Below, in pieces: positions 35,501-46,352 of a DNA stretch of 64,000 nt (the first letter of the stretch is position 1; every line of letters begins with the position of its first letter). A program made the translations under genes and the position numbers. The notes under the pieces are model-generated. The model saw only the letters and a program-made list of their open reading frames with translations. It searched no databases and had not been told where the DNA came from. The DNA is from Melastoma dodecandrum (taxonomy: Eukaryota > Streptophyta > Magnoliopsida > Myrtales > Melastomataceae), in the NCBI GenBank assembly GCA_029817715.1, contig JARUPY010000556.1, positions 296,667 to 360,666 of the forward strand. Reading direction: 5' to 3'.

Positions 35501-38500
35501 TTTACAGTAAAAAATGATGCACAAAACCCGGAAAGCAAATAAAGGACTTGAATTATAAAATAATGGTTCAACATGCAATTGAATGTTATAGTTACAAGTT
35601 ATAGTTGTCGGACATTTTAGTGTCAATGTTAGATAATGATTGGTACGGCCTCACTAGATTTCTGTGTGGCCACACCATGGAGGCAGTCGTTGATATCAAC
35701 CGGTAAGTGAGAGTTTGTCTCTTCTTCACTTGTGAATTGCAATAATCTTATGGATGGACTGGTCGATTTTGGCATGACAAAACGAGACATTCCTGCAGAA
35801 AGTCGTTGGACAATATGTTGGCGAACTTTGTGTAAAACATATCGAATTGTGCGATGGGGATGTTTTTGTGGTCGCCGTACATAATTTACTGTAAAACTTG
35901 ATGAATAAAACGCAGAAAGAAAATAAGGGACTTGAATTATAAAATATTGTTTCTACATGCAATTGAAAGTTATAGTTACAGCCATGGTAAGACTGAAGGG
36001 AAACAACGAAAAGAAGAACGACAGGGCGCTCCGATGTGTGGAATGCTACGACGGCCATGGTAGACTTCTTTATTGAAGGCTGCCTTCAAAGTTGTATGGC
36101 TGATAGTGGTTGGATTAAGGTGTTTTATGGCGTGGCGAGTGGTTTCTGGATACTTCTAGGACGTTGGAAAGAAAGCAAAAGTCGTTGACAACTTTGCTAA
36201 TTTTGGACTTAGGAGTGGATCGTTGTCGGACATTTTAGTGTCATTGGTGCATAATGGTTGGTGTGGCCACGCTAGATTTCAGGGTGGCCACATCGAGAAG
36301 GCAATCGTTGATATCAACCGAAAAGTGAGAGTTTGTCTCTTCTTCGTTTGTGAATTGCTCTCACAAAGAGAATAATCATATCGATGGACTGGTCACTTTT
36401 AGCCTGGCAAAACGAGGCATTCCTTCTGAAAGACATAGGACAATATGTTAGCGTACTTTGTGTAAAACGTATCGAATTGTGCGATGGGATATTTTTGTGG
36501 TCGCCGTACATAATTTACAGTAAAAAATGATGAACACAACACGGAAAGCAAATAAAGGACTTGAATTATAAAATAATGGTTCAACTTGCAGTTGAAAGTT
36601 ATAATTACAAGTTATAGTTGTTGGACATTTTAGTGTCAATGGTAGATAATGATTGGTATGGTCTCACTAGATTTCAGTGTGGCCACACCAAGGAGGCAGT
36701 CGTTGCTATCAACCGGTAAGTGAGAGTTTGTCTCTTCTTCGCTTGTGAATTGCACAAAGAGAATAATCTTATCAATGGACTGGTCGCTTTTGGCATGACA
36801 AAACGAGACATTCCTACAGTAAGTCATAGGACAATATGTTGGCGTACTTTGTGTAAAATGTACCGAATTGTGCGATGGGATATTTTTGTGGTCGTTGTAG
36901 ATAATTTAAAGTAAAAAATGATGAACAAAACCCGGAAAGCAAATAAAGGACATGAATTATGAAATAATGGTTCTACATGCAATTGAAAGTTTAGTTACAA
37001 GTTATAGTTGTTGGACATTTTAGTGTCAATGGTAGATAATTGTTGGTTTGGCCGCCCTAGATTTCAGTGTGGCCACACCAAGGAGGCAGTCGTTGATATC
37101 AACCGGTAAGTGAGAGTTTGTCTCTTCTTCACTTGTAAATTGCACAAAGAGAATAATCTTATCGATGGACTGATCGCTTTTGGCTTGACAAAACGAGACA
37201 TTCCTGCAGAAAGTCGTTGGACAATATGTTGGCGAGCTTTGTGTAAAACATATCGAATTGTATGATGGGGATGCTTTTGTGGTCGCCGTTCATAATTTAC
37301 AGTAAAACATGATGAACAAAACGCCGAAAGAAAATAAGGGACTTGAATTATAAAATACTGGTTCTACATGCAATTGAAAGTTATAGTTACAGCCATGGTA
37401 AGACTAAAGGGAAACAACGAAAAGAAGAACGACAGGGCGCCCCGATGAGTGGAACGCTACGACGGCCATGGTAGACTTCTTTATTGAAGGCTGCCTTCAA
37501 AGATGGATGGCCGATAGTGGTTGGATTTAGGTGTTTCAAGGCGTGGCGTGTGGTTTCTGGACACTTCCAGGACGCTGAAAAGAAAGCAAAAGTAGTTGAC
37601 AACTTTGCTAATTTTAGACTTATGAGTTGATTGTTGTTGGACATTTTAGTGTCAATGGTACATAATGGTTGGTGTGGCCATGCTAGATTTCAGGGTGGCC
37701 ACGCCGAGAAGGCAGTCGTTTATATCAACCGGAAAGTGAGAGTTTGTCTCTTCTTCGTTTGTGAATTGCTTTCACAAAGAGAATAATCTTATCGATGAAC
37801 TGGTCGCTTTTAGCTTGGCAAAACAAGGCATTCCTTCAGAAAGTCATAGGACAATATGTTGGCGTACTTTGTGTAAAATGTATGGAATTGTGCGATGGGA
37901 TATTTTTGTGGTCGCTGGACATAATTTACAGTAAAAAATGATGGACAAAACACGGAAAGCAAATAAAGGACTTGAATTATAAAATAATGGTTCTACATGC
38001 AATTGAAAGTTATAGTTACAAGTTATTGTTGTTGGACATTTTAGTGTCAATGGTAGATAATGACTGGTATGGCCACACTAGATTTCAGTGTGGCCACACC
38101 AAGGAGGCAGTCGTTGATATCAACCGGTAAGTGAGAGTTTGTCTCTTCTTCACTTGTGAATTGCACAAAGAGAATAATCTTATCGATGGACTGGTCGCTT
38201 TTGGCATGACAAAACGAGATATTCCTGCAGAAAGCCGTTGGACAATATATTAGCGTACTTTGTGTAAAACATATCGAATTGTGCGATGGGGAGTTTTTGT
38301 GGTCGCCGTACATAATTTACAGTAAAACATAATGAACAAAACGCTGAAAGAAAATAAAGGACTTGAATTATAAAATAATGGTTATACATGCAATTGAAAG
38401 TTGTAGTTACAGCCATAGTAAGACTAAAGGGAAACAACGAAAAGAAGAACGACAGGGCGCTCCGATGAGTTGAATGTGACGACGGTCATGGTAGACTTCT

Positions 38501-38740
38501 TTATTGAAGGCTGCCTTCAAAGAGGGATGGCCGATAGTGGTAGGATTAAGGTGTTTCAAGGCGTGGCGAGTGGTTTCTAGATACTTTCAGGAACGCTGGA
38601 AAAAAAGCAAAACTAGTTGACAACTTTGCTAATTTTGGACTTACAAGTTGATCGTTGTTGGGCATTTTAGTGTCAATGGTACATAATGGTGGGTGTGGCC
38701 ACTGTAGATTTCAATGTGGCCACACCGAGGAGGCAGTCGT
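29519..38740 (+). repeat. Tandem array of about 391- and 622-bp units inside the syntaxin relic
   Basis: The motif GATATCAACCGGTAAGTGAG or a close variant recurs near 29519, 30154, 30546, 30923, 31313, 31706, 32096, 32487, 32877, 33498, 33892, 34283, 34674, 35296, 35692, 36309, 36705, 37093, 37721 and 38114. Spacings fall in two classes, about 377-396 bp and about 617-635 bp. The long units contain an extra segment of about 231 bp starting near 29815, 33166, 34965, 35979, 37389 and 38410. Each unit carries the syntaxin FLQK exon fragment (CGAGACATTCCTNCAGAAAG), an AT-rich middle and, in most units, a hairpin. Units are highly similar but not identical. The repeated minus-strand open frames of 60-90 codons are by-products of the repetition. 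Confidence 0.92.
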
Positions 38741-38850
38741 GAACAGAGTGATTGATGTGATCATGTCAGGCTTCGGTGTGGCCACACGGGGGTACCTGTT
38801 GTTCATAGAAATATTGGTGTGGCCACACCGGATTTCATTGTGGCCACACC
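38675..38850 (+). repeat. Cluster of GTGTGGCCACAC palindromes at the array's right edge
   Basis: The self-complementary 12-mer GTGTGGCCACAC, or versions with one or two changes, occurs about five times here, spaced 20-60 bp apart. Inside the array it occurs as an inverted pair per unit. This is where the regular units stop and unique sequence resumes. Confidence 0.7.
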
Positions 38851-38879
38851 AGGACATTACTTATTCACAGAAACAATAA

Positions 38880-39300
38880 TGTGGTCATACAAAATTTCAG
38901 TGTGTTTACTAAACTTTCACTCTTTTTTACCATATTACACAATCATTAGATTTACAGGGACCTGGTTAGATTTGTTGGTTATACAATCTGAGGTCCTCCT
39001 AGGATTCTACTCAAGTGTCTTATGTTAATTTCTCTCTAAGTCTTTGCCTCATCTTCTCAAAAGTCTCGAGCTCCATCATCTCGAGACCTCCTCGTCCAGC
39101 CTTGAGATAGGTTTGTCTTCAAGGCTCTACTGTTAATATTCTATGTGTCAATTCCTTCAACTACATATTCTAACCTCGAGTTCTATAACCTCAAAATCTC
39201 CTTATACCTTTACCAGCCTGAAGGTCTCGAAGTTTGTCATCTCTGAGAGATTCTCTTGTCATGTCAACTGTGCCTTTCTTTTAAGCCCAATCCTAACTTT
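38880..39300. other. Former intron of the syntaxin relic
   Basis: Unique sequence between array and SNARE exon, pyrimidine-rich in part, with no coding signal. It presumably represents intron sequence of the original gene. Confidence 0.45.
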
Positions 39301-39893
39301 CTATGCGTAAACACAAGAAGGCGGGGAAATACCACGAATGCCAAGGCCAAGTTCCAATATAGGAGCGACGCCATCAGAAATATCCAGCGCAGCCTGATGG
39401 AGCTGAACGAGGTATCCAAGGGCATGGCGGTGTTGGTAGAGTCCCAGGGGGAGGAGTTGGACGACATCGAGAGCCAGGAGAAGAGGGCTGGTACAGACGG
39501 GGGCGCGGCACCGCGAGTCTGCAATCGAGAACACCCAGAAATGAATCATCCTCATCGCCATGGCCCTGATTATGCTTATTGGCATCCCGATGGCCGTCCT
39601 TGCCACGAGATGAAATTAAATATGGCCAATGTACACACACCATTTGCTTTATTTTATTGGGAAAGGAGCGGTTGATTGTGTTAAAATCCATACACCATTA
39701 GGAATGAGAGACGTTGAAATTTGTTTGGATTTTTTTGCATCACAACCATAACGAAAACTCCTCCCTGCACAAAATGGACTTAATTGAAATCTTCGGAAAA
39801 GAATTGACGTAACTTAGGACTCAATTAGAAAATATAAACAATTGTGGACCAAATGTAAATTTCTTCGGCCTTCTTTCCAGCAGCTTTCCTTCT

Positions 39894-39920
39894 TTATTTA
39901 TTATTATTATTATTATTATT
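39894..39920 (+). repeat. ATT microsatellite
   Basis: About eight ATT units directly upstream of the TatD gene's leader. Confidence 0.85.
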
Positions 39921-39980
39921 CAATTTTCCTTGTATCGACGAGGGCGGTGCTGTCCGTCGTCTCCACTCAGGTTGAAGGCA

Positions 39981-42900
39981 ATGGCGACGCTGAAGATGAT
40001 TGGCGAGTGCTTGATTCTAGCCCCGCTGATGCTTTCCTCTTCATTTGGTGTTCTTTCTTACGATATTTTTAATCTTTGTTTTGCAGATATAGCCGTCAAT
40101 TTTACAGGTCAGGCTTTTGCTTTGCTTGGCATTGACTGCTTTTTTTTGGCTCTTTTGAGCTTAGATTTTGTGGATGGGTTCGACCCGGGATTGTTTCTGT
40201 TGTGGGAAGAGGGGGAATGATGGAAAGTTTCGATTTTTGAGGCGTGGCAGATGGAATGTTCAAGGGGATTTACAATGGGAAGCAGTACCACGTGGGCGAC
40301 ATTGCGGCCGTTCTGACCAGGGCTTGGGCTGCCGGTGTGGATCGAATAATTGTGAGTGGGAATCGGATGCTTGCTTGGTTGATTGACCGATGATGGTTTT
40401 TGTCGGTCATAGGTTAGTCATGTCTGGATTATGGACTCGACATTGAATTAGAAGGGCGGTGCTGGGGGAGGGATGGAGTATGTAGTCAATTATTACATGA
40501 AAATGGGCTCTGATTTGGAATAAGGTGTTCTCCTGAGAGGGGTAGTGAAGAATGTTGTTGGTCATAACTTGGGTATTTGTTAAAGCATAAGGGTCAAACC
40601 GTGTATGATTACTTGAATGAACTTGAATCAGTTTTTCGTTGGAATTAGGGTATAAAATACATCTGCTGTTGACTCTTTGATACTCTGAATTGGGTCATCT
40701 GTTCTATTATTCTTTTACTTATCTTTGATATGAACTTCTAATCCCAGGTCACTGGTGGATCACTTGAAGAATCGAAGGAAGCTCTTTCAATCGCAGAGAC
40801 AGATGGTTTAACTCTTTGTTGAATCCTAGAAAGTTTTCCAGGCAGTTGATTTCATGTGGCTTAGTCATGCTTTGCTGCTTTATGTTTATTTGACGTTTTT
40901 TTATGTCAGGACGGCTATATTGTACCGTCGGAGTACACCCTACGAGATGCAAGGTACTATTGTTTGCGTGGATGTTGATGTCCCAAACGATTATGTATAA
41001 GTTGATGATTCAAATTTTAAGACTTTGTCTAGGAGTTCGATGACAGTGGAGACCCAGAAAAGCACTATGATGCACTTCTCTCATTGGCCAGAGAAGGAAT
41101 CCAGAAAGGAAAAGTAAGTTTACAGATCTCTTATGCATGAAGTCCAGTGGATAATTATGTAATACCGGCATGAATCTTTTCTCCATGCTCCATAAATCCT
41201 TGGACAACAGTATAATCTGCATTTTTTTAGCTGCTATTCCATAATCTTGTTGGAAATATTAATTCTGAAAGCTGAAATATGTCGAAAAGCATTAGGGTAA
41301 TGGCTATGCTCTGCACTACCCTTATTCCCAGATAATCCTCGATGCATGACCTGAAAGCCTTTTGTTGAATTCACATCCTCAACTCTTACTTATTTGAAGA
41401 AACATATTTGGTTTTGTTTGTGCCATTATCGACTTTCTTCGCTACTGATTATACCGCTTACTGTTGGAAGGTGGTGGCTATTGGCGAATGTGGTTTGGAC
41501 TATGACAGGCTTCATTTTTGTCCTGCTGACATTCAGAAGAAGTATGTAGTCATTGAGGTGAAATCAGCTTTATGCTTCGCCTCGTTGTCTTTCTACCTAT
41601 TTTGGGTTTATTATCCAATATAAAATTTTATACAAGCATTCTATCACATGAGACAGATACTTTGAGAAGCAGTTTGACTTAGCATGTGCGACCAAACTTC
41701 CAATGTTTCTCCATATGCGTGCTGCAGCTGATGACTTCTGTGATATCATGAAGAGAAACGAGGCTAGGTACGAGTTTGAGTCTCAATGAACTTGGCTTAG
41801 CCTGGTCAAGCAAATATGGCATTTACAGTTGATTTTTCCTTGTGCAAATATGTTTCCCTTATGTAATCTTTGAATATACATAACAAATGCATAAAATGCC
41901 GTAATCCTCTACTGTACTTCTCTAGTAGAAATCAGTTTAATTGTGTGATATCTTGCTTGTTCAACTAAAATAAGATTCAACTTCTATCTATGATCCATTT
42001 CTAATTTCTAGTTCAATATTTGTTTCTGGATATCCATGAAAAGATACACATCAATCCTGGTCAATATCTGGGCTGCCTGACTTCTTAATTTGTTGAGCTC
42101 AATGGTTTCTTTGATTAAACCATTTGACAGTCAAATAATTCATTTTAATAAGAAAAGCTCGCAGTTATCTCCCCTATTATGGTGCTGCTTATGGTCTTAA
42201 CTGGTGTAATTATGTTCCCCTCTCTTTTCATTTTTCATGAGTTTTGGAAAGTTATCATCTGATTGTCTGGTTTGTGCAGGTTTACCGGGGGAGTAGCTCA
42301 TTCGTTCACTGGCTCTGCTGAGGAACGTGATAAGCTCCTCTCTTTCAGTAACATGTTCATAGGTGAATATGACTATAATTTCATGATTTAGGACTTGATG
42401 GATGACCCTTTGTATGCCTTCTGAGTTTCTCTTGACTTGTATAATTTTGAAGTCCTTAACGGTCGATTACTTGCAATAATTACTGAAGTTGTCATGTGTG
42501 AAAGGCATAAATGGTTGCTCGTTGAAGACCGAAGAGAATGTTGAAGTTGTTCGGGGACTTCCTGTTGAGAGAATGATGATAGAGACAGATTCTCCGTATT
42601 GTGAGATAAAGAGCACTCACGCTAGTCATAAGTATGTCAAGTCCACTTGGACCTCAAAGAAGAAAGAGAAACATGACCAAGAAAGCACCATTAAAGGTCG
42701 AAACGAGCCGTGTTTGGTTCGGTGAGTTACATTGGCTGATGTAGACTGACCTTTGATTCACGAAGCACACTTTCTTTTATGTGAACCAAAAACAATTTGC
42801 TCATTCTTCAGGCAAGTACTTGAAGTTATAGCCGGTTGTAAAGGGCTGGGTGATATAAATCAGCTGAGCAACACCCTGTACCATAACACCTGCAGGTAAG

Positions 42901-43130
42901 TCGAACAACTCTGATTCTTTTCTCCATTCACTAACCTTTGCATGTTGTATGGTTGCTTGACTGTGGCCTTTTGATGAACAATCCCGGATAGGAAGTATTA
43001 ACAGCAGATTTTGAAAATTTTAGCTCATAAAAGCAGCTTGGTGTTCTATTGTTGTAGGCTTTTCTTTCCTCAAGACATGGACACAGTTGCCAATGCTATT
43101 CTTGCCGGGGACATGAAGGCCGGCGAATGA
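39981..43130 (+). CDS. TatD-family metal-dependent deoxyribonuclease (TATDN1-like), 12 exons
   Basis: Predicted TIM-barrel, metal-dependent 3'-5' DNase/AP-type nuclease of the TatD family. Exons 39981-40002, 40087-40107, 40251-40351, 40748-40805, 40910-40953, 41033-41113, 41471-41541, 41657-41767, 42280-42362, 42505-42721, 42812-42895 and 43058-43130 join into 322 codons, the usual plant length. In order the protein shows [52 protein letters not shown] (metal-binding Glu), [10 protein letters not shown] (His), [15 protein letters not shown] (His), [21 protein letters not shown] (catalytic Asp) and [15 protein letters not shown]. Exon 1 (ATGGCGACGCTGAAGATGAT plus TG) ends at a GC donor, GCGAGT. 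Only that junction recreates the conserved I-D-I-A-V-N-F. All key residues are present, so I regard it as functional. The gene converges with the RNA-binding fragment. Confidence 0.93.
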
Positions 43131-43579
43131 AGATCGAAATTACTAGGAATTAAAAGCCTGAGAATCTGCGAAGAGAAGAAGACATAGGCCAAGAATTACA
43201 TTTATCCTTGCATTATTAGTAGTGAAAGCGATGGCTTACCCTTGCATCCTTTTTACTGTCAAACAGTAGTTCTGGAAAATATTGTAAGGGGAGCAACACA
43301 TAATTTTCTCGAATCATGGTTCACAGTATCCCAATCATTCGAACTCGCAGCTGATCAATCAAGCCATGAATAAACACCTCAATTGAGCTTTGGCGCCACG
43401 ATGAAGCTTACATTACCTCAAAATAGCCGCATCTTTTCTGCAAAAAGCAAAAAACACTAATATAAACCAAGGATATGTTCTCTCCATGATCATGAGGATT
43501 CTAGCCAAATCCTAGTCTCTTTACTAGTCCTTGTTATAATGCTCCTGGGAATAGATAAAGACTGGTGTTCTCAAAAGGT
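43131..43579. other. Convergent 3' flanks of TatD and the RRM fragment
   Basis: No coding signal. It probably holds the two 3' UTRs. Confidence 0.5.
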
Positions 43580-44063
43580 TCAGCTGCTGCGGCTGGACAA
43601 TAATTCGCTGCTGTCTAGATTGGCTCGGCCACTCCTGTCAAAAGGAGGTGGCAAAGATGGTTTATTGGCCGCAATGTTCAACTGCAAAGGCCGCCCTTGC
43701 AGCTCCAGATTTGATTGCACCCAGACCTTGAAAACCAAAAACCCAAATCAGGATAACCTCATGGGCAAGCGACAATATGAGTTGAAGAGCATATTTATCT
43801 TGTACCGCTCCATTCAAGGCTTCCAGAGCAGACTCCACGGCTTCAACAGACTCGAAGGAGACAAACCCAAACCCTCGAGACCTTCCTGAATCCCTGTCGA
43901 ATATGACCTTCGCAGATAGCAGACCGAGGTTCCCCGCATAGATCTTGTAGGGGCTGTCAACGAAGCTGCGTTCATCATTCCTGATCGTCGAACCCATCAC
44001 TTCCCTTTTGCCTCCTTTTGGCACCTCAGGGAAGTTCACCTTCACCGTCCTGCCCCCGACTTG
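43580..44063 (-). pseudogene. CP33-like chloroplast RNA-binding protein, last two exons only
   Basis: On the minus strand exon 44063-43806 (86 codons) follows an acceptor (CATTCAG) and ends at a GTACAA donor. Exon 43726-43580 (49 codons) ends in TGA. The product reads [20 protein letters not shown], then an RRM starting KIYAGNL and containing [14 protein letters not shown], then [13 protein letters not shown] and the tail NLDSSELLSSRSS, as in the 33-kDa chloroplast ribonucleoproteins. Between AGNL and GLLSAKVIF about 16 residues of the family (first helix of the RRM) are missing. No upstream exons (transit peptide, first RRM) occur on the far side in this window, where the gypsy/copia insertion lies. 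Both frames are otherwise open, so decay is recent or the fragment may still be transcribed. Confidence 0.78.
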
Positions 44064-44529
44064 CTGAATGAAACAACATCACGAGACAAACAGAAAACAG
44101 AAAAAGAAAAAGAGATCCATAACATCCATCATACTGTATGCCCTTCATCTACATCAATCACAATCAAAATCTGGCATACTAAGTTTCGTAAGTCACATTT
44201 CATTAAAAACAGCGTAAATATCTATCATTACGTATTTGGGTTTAAAAGATTGTGTCGACACTATAGAAAGCAACTTCTAGTCTCTCGATTTCATAAACAG
44301 TCATCTAATAAATACGCAAAAATATGATCGCACGTAAGTCCATTTCAATGAAACTGAGGAACTACGACAAGTTCAGTAACTTCGATAATATTTCAATAAT
44401 GATAAACTATTATCCCTCACTAAAAATGCTAAGCATGGATTTAAATCTAATAGTATTTTGGTCGAATATTTTCAAGACCGATAATTCGAAGGTAATTTTT
44501 ACTTCAATAATTTTGGTAAACACTTGGTG
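44064..44529. other. Intron or flank of the RRM fragment, nothing recognised
   Basis: AT-rich, no coding signal. It ends where Ty3/gypsy integrase similarity begins. Confidence 0.5.
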
Positions 44530-44705
44530 CCCGAGTAAAAGTGGCAATACATGGATTTTTTGACAAACCTGTTTCAGAGCGACCAAAGCATGAATTCTAT
44601 TTGGGAGAGGGTGGATAAATTTAACAAGTCAACCCACTGCATACGAATCCAAATTAACTAGTCATTGGATACGTTGGCAAATATCTATATCCGTGAAGTG
44701 GTGCG
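44530..44705 (+). pseudogene. Left half of a Ty3/gypsy integrase, interrupted by the copia element
   Basis: Translation near 44530-44703 gives MDFLTNLFQSDQSMNSIWER, VDKFNKSTHC and LANIYIREVV. This corresponds to the integrase core blocks MDF, W-VVDR-TKSAHF and L-YIREIVRLHG, with one stop. Reading resumes beyond the copia element at 53048 with the next part of the same core. Confidence 0.65.
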
Positions 44706-46338
44706 TGATAGGTTTCCACCGGGCGCAGCGGAAGCTCGTTTCGAAAAATACTGTCCGAAACACAGTCCCGGATTTTGTGATACGTATAAATTGAATACTA
44801 ACGTTAAATAAAACATACCTCGTTGTTGCGGATGCGAACTTCAAGAGTCCCAAACGTGACTCCTCTAGAAGTATCCACGCACACAAAACACGAACACTCG
44901 AATTCGCTACGGTGCTAGCCCTCGGAATTCTTTCTGGTGTATTCTTTCGGAAGCCTCGGCCAGTGATTTCTTTCTGTGGCCGAATGAAGTTTTCTTCGCC
45001 TTTCCGGATTGATTTCTTACTTCTGTGGCTAAACGGCCGATTTCTTCTTTTATATGATGTGGTACCGCCTTATAATTAGATTCATTGTAAAAAAAATAAT
45101 GAATTACACGTAGCAATGCTATGCTACAATAGCCCGTATGTAATCATTTGACCTTTGCAATTGGGCAATTGGGTACGGAGGAGCTTCAGAACCCAAAAAA
45201 ATTGAAACAATTTCAATTTGTGGATAATGGGCCATATGGGCTTAACCCATTTGATCGGCCTCTTTGATATTATAATGAATAATATAATAATATAATAATG
45301 AATTATTATAATTATATCATCATAGTCTATAACTTAGACATACTTGATCAATTTAAATCCAACACTAGGGTTTATTGCTTCCGATATTTCAGAATAAATT
45401 TATAATCCAACAAATTCTAATTCTGAAAATTTATAATTCTAATATCCATTAGAATTAAATAACAATGTCCGTGTCTACGTGCTTTTGCGTGCGACCCTCT
45501 AGGTTCTATATACGAAGGCAATGTACATCCATACATAGACTGAGGTAACCGTCTAGCAACAGTTTTCAGCCACCCAACGTAATAGAATATTAGTTATGAA
45601 CCAAAACCACATTGAACCGATTTCTGTGTAATTCAATCTCTTCATCTCACCGACATCTTGATTAATTCAGTGCATTATGTGTCATCGCTGAATTAATCAT
45701 TTTACTTGATTTCTGAGATATAATAGATCTTAACTTGAATGATAAACATTCCTCCACGGCCGTGTGTTTAAAATCACTAACATCTCAATCAAGAGGCCAG
45801 GATGTCAACTCTCTAATCCAAGAGAGCGATGAATCCTATATTGACTCAACACTATCCTCTCTACGCTTCGCTGCACACCCAATAACCGTATTACTCACAA
45901 TCCGATTAAAGACTGCTTTTAACGGCATCAAAGTGAACAACTCCGCGCATAGAATAAATGGAGGTCTCAAGTCTGGAGATCAGTTACACTCGTTCAATAA
46001 GAGAAGTGACCAATGACGCTTAATATGTGGTATTATCTATAAACGGGTCGTGTCCAGTGTACCCTAAACTTAGGCACCCCCGAGTACAACTTGAATATCC
46101 ATCCCTTGGTCTAACTCGACCTTAGTTATACTCGGCGTTGATCTAGATGTTTATGTCCCATCTAAACATCTATCCGATCAAGGACAATTCTAGATTGACA
46201 AAAAATCAATCTATGGGACTTTACCGTAAAGTTAATTACGAGCAGAAAAGTAATTAATAAACAGTAAATACTTGCCTTTATTAACAACTATTTACATATA
46301 TTACAAAATGTCTTGGCACATACGTGCACACACTAACA
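44706..46338 (-). repeat. Copia LTR (3' LTR of the element)
   Basis: Reads TGTTAGTGTGTG... on the minus strand and matches 51412-53042. LTRs of 1.6 kb are long for Ty1/copia. A 93-codon frame shared by both LTRs (45735-46016 here) resembles no family I know. Confidence 0.9.
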
Positions 46339-46350
46339 ATCTCCCACTTG
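46339..46350 (-). other. Copia polypurine tract
   Basis: CAAGTGGGAGAT on the minus strand, directly before the 3' LTR and three bases downstream of the polyprotein stop. Confidence 0.7.
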
Positions 46351-46352
46351 CA

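Larger units (their letters stand above)
29286..39613 (+). pseudogene. Syntaxin (Qa-SNARE, SYP1-type) pseudogene split by a tandem array
   Basis: Plant syntaxins of this type begin MNDLFSSSF, have an RRYFTVTGE block, a FLQKAIQ block and a C-terminal SNARE helix plus membrane anchor. Remnants of all appear in order. ATG 29286 opens MDDLFSSSSFSF, and after a frameshift near 29375 a helix ending ADSIKQELQHLGALCRR follows. At 29460-29490 this fuses directly to RRYFTVTRE, skipping well over a hundred residues. A GT donor follows at 29526. ETFLQKVIGQ is seen at 29611-29640 and again throughout the array. The SNARE helix (SDAIRNIQRSLMELNEVSKG, MAVLVESQGEELDDIESQ) lies at about 39360-39475. The anchor (IILIAMALIMLIGIPMAVLA) is in another frame behind a stop and ends at TGA 39611-39613. 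No functional SNARE can be made. Confidence 0.82.

Noticed and set aside
30477..38313. Series of minus-strand frames of about 88 codons beginning MYGDHKNIPSHNSIHF in most array units
   Set aside because: They recur only because the DNA unit recurs. Frameshifts and stops differ from unit to unit, they run antisense to the syntaxin exon, and the composition suggests no domain.
29519..38740. Regular repeat spacing as a possible CRISPR-type array
   Set aside because: Units are hundreds of bases long without unique spacers, and the context is a plant nuclear gene.
39256..39675. Open 139-codon frame as an intact SNARE protein
   Set aside because: Only the SNARE helix is in this frame. The membrane anchor is in another frame behind a stop, and the N-terminal half is fragmented 10 kb upstream.
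43662..44045. Single 127-codon minus frame as the RNA-binding gene
   Set aside because: Its end reads through an intron. The two-exon model has clean splice sites and restores the family's C-terminal tail.
45735..46016. 93-codon frame present in both copia LTRs (also 52439-52720)
   Set aside because: It is duplicated only because LTRs are identical, runs antisense to the element and has no recognisable domain.
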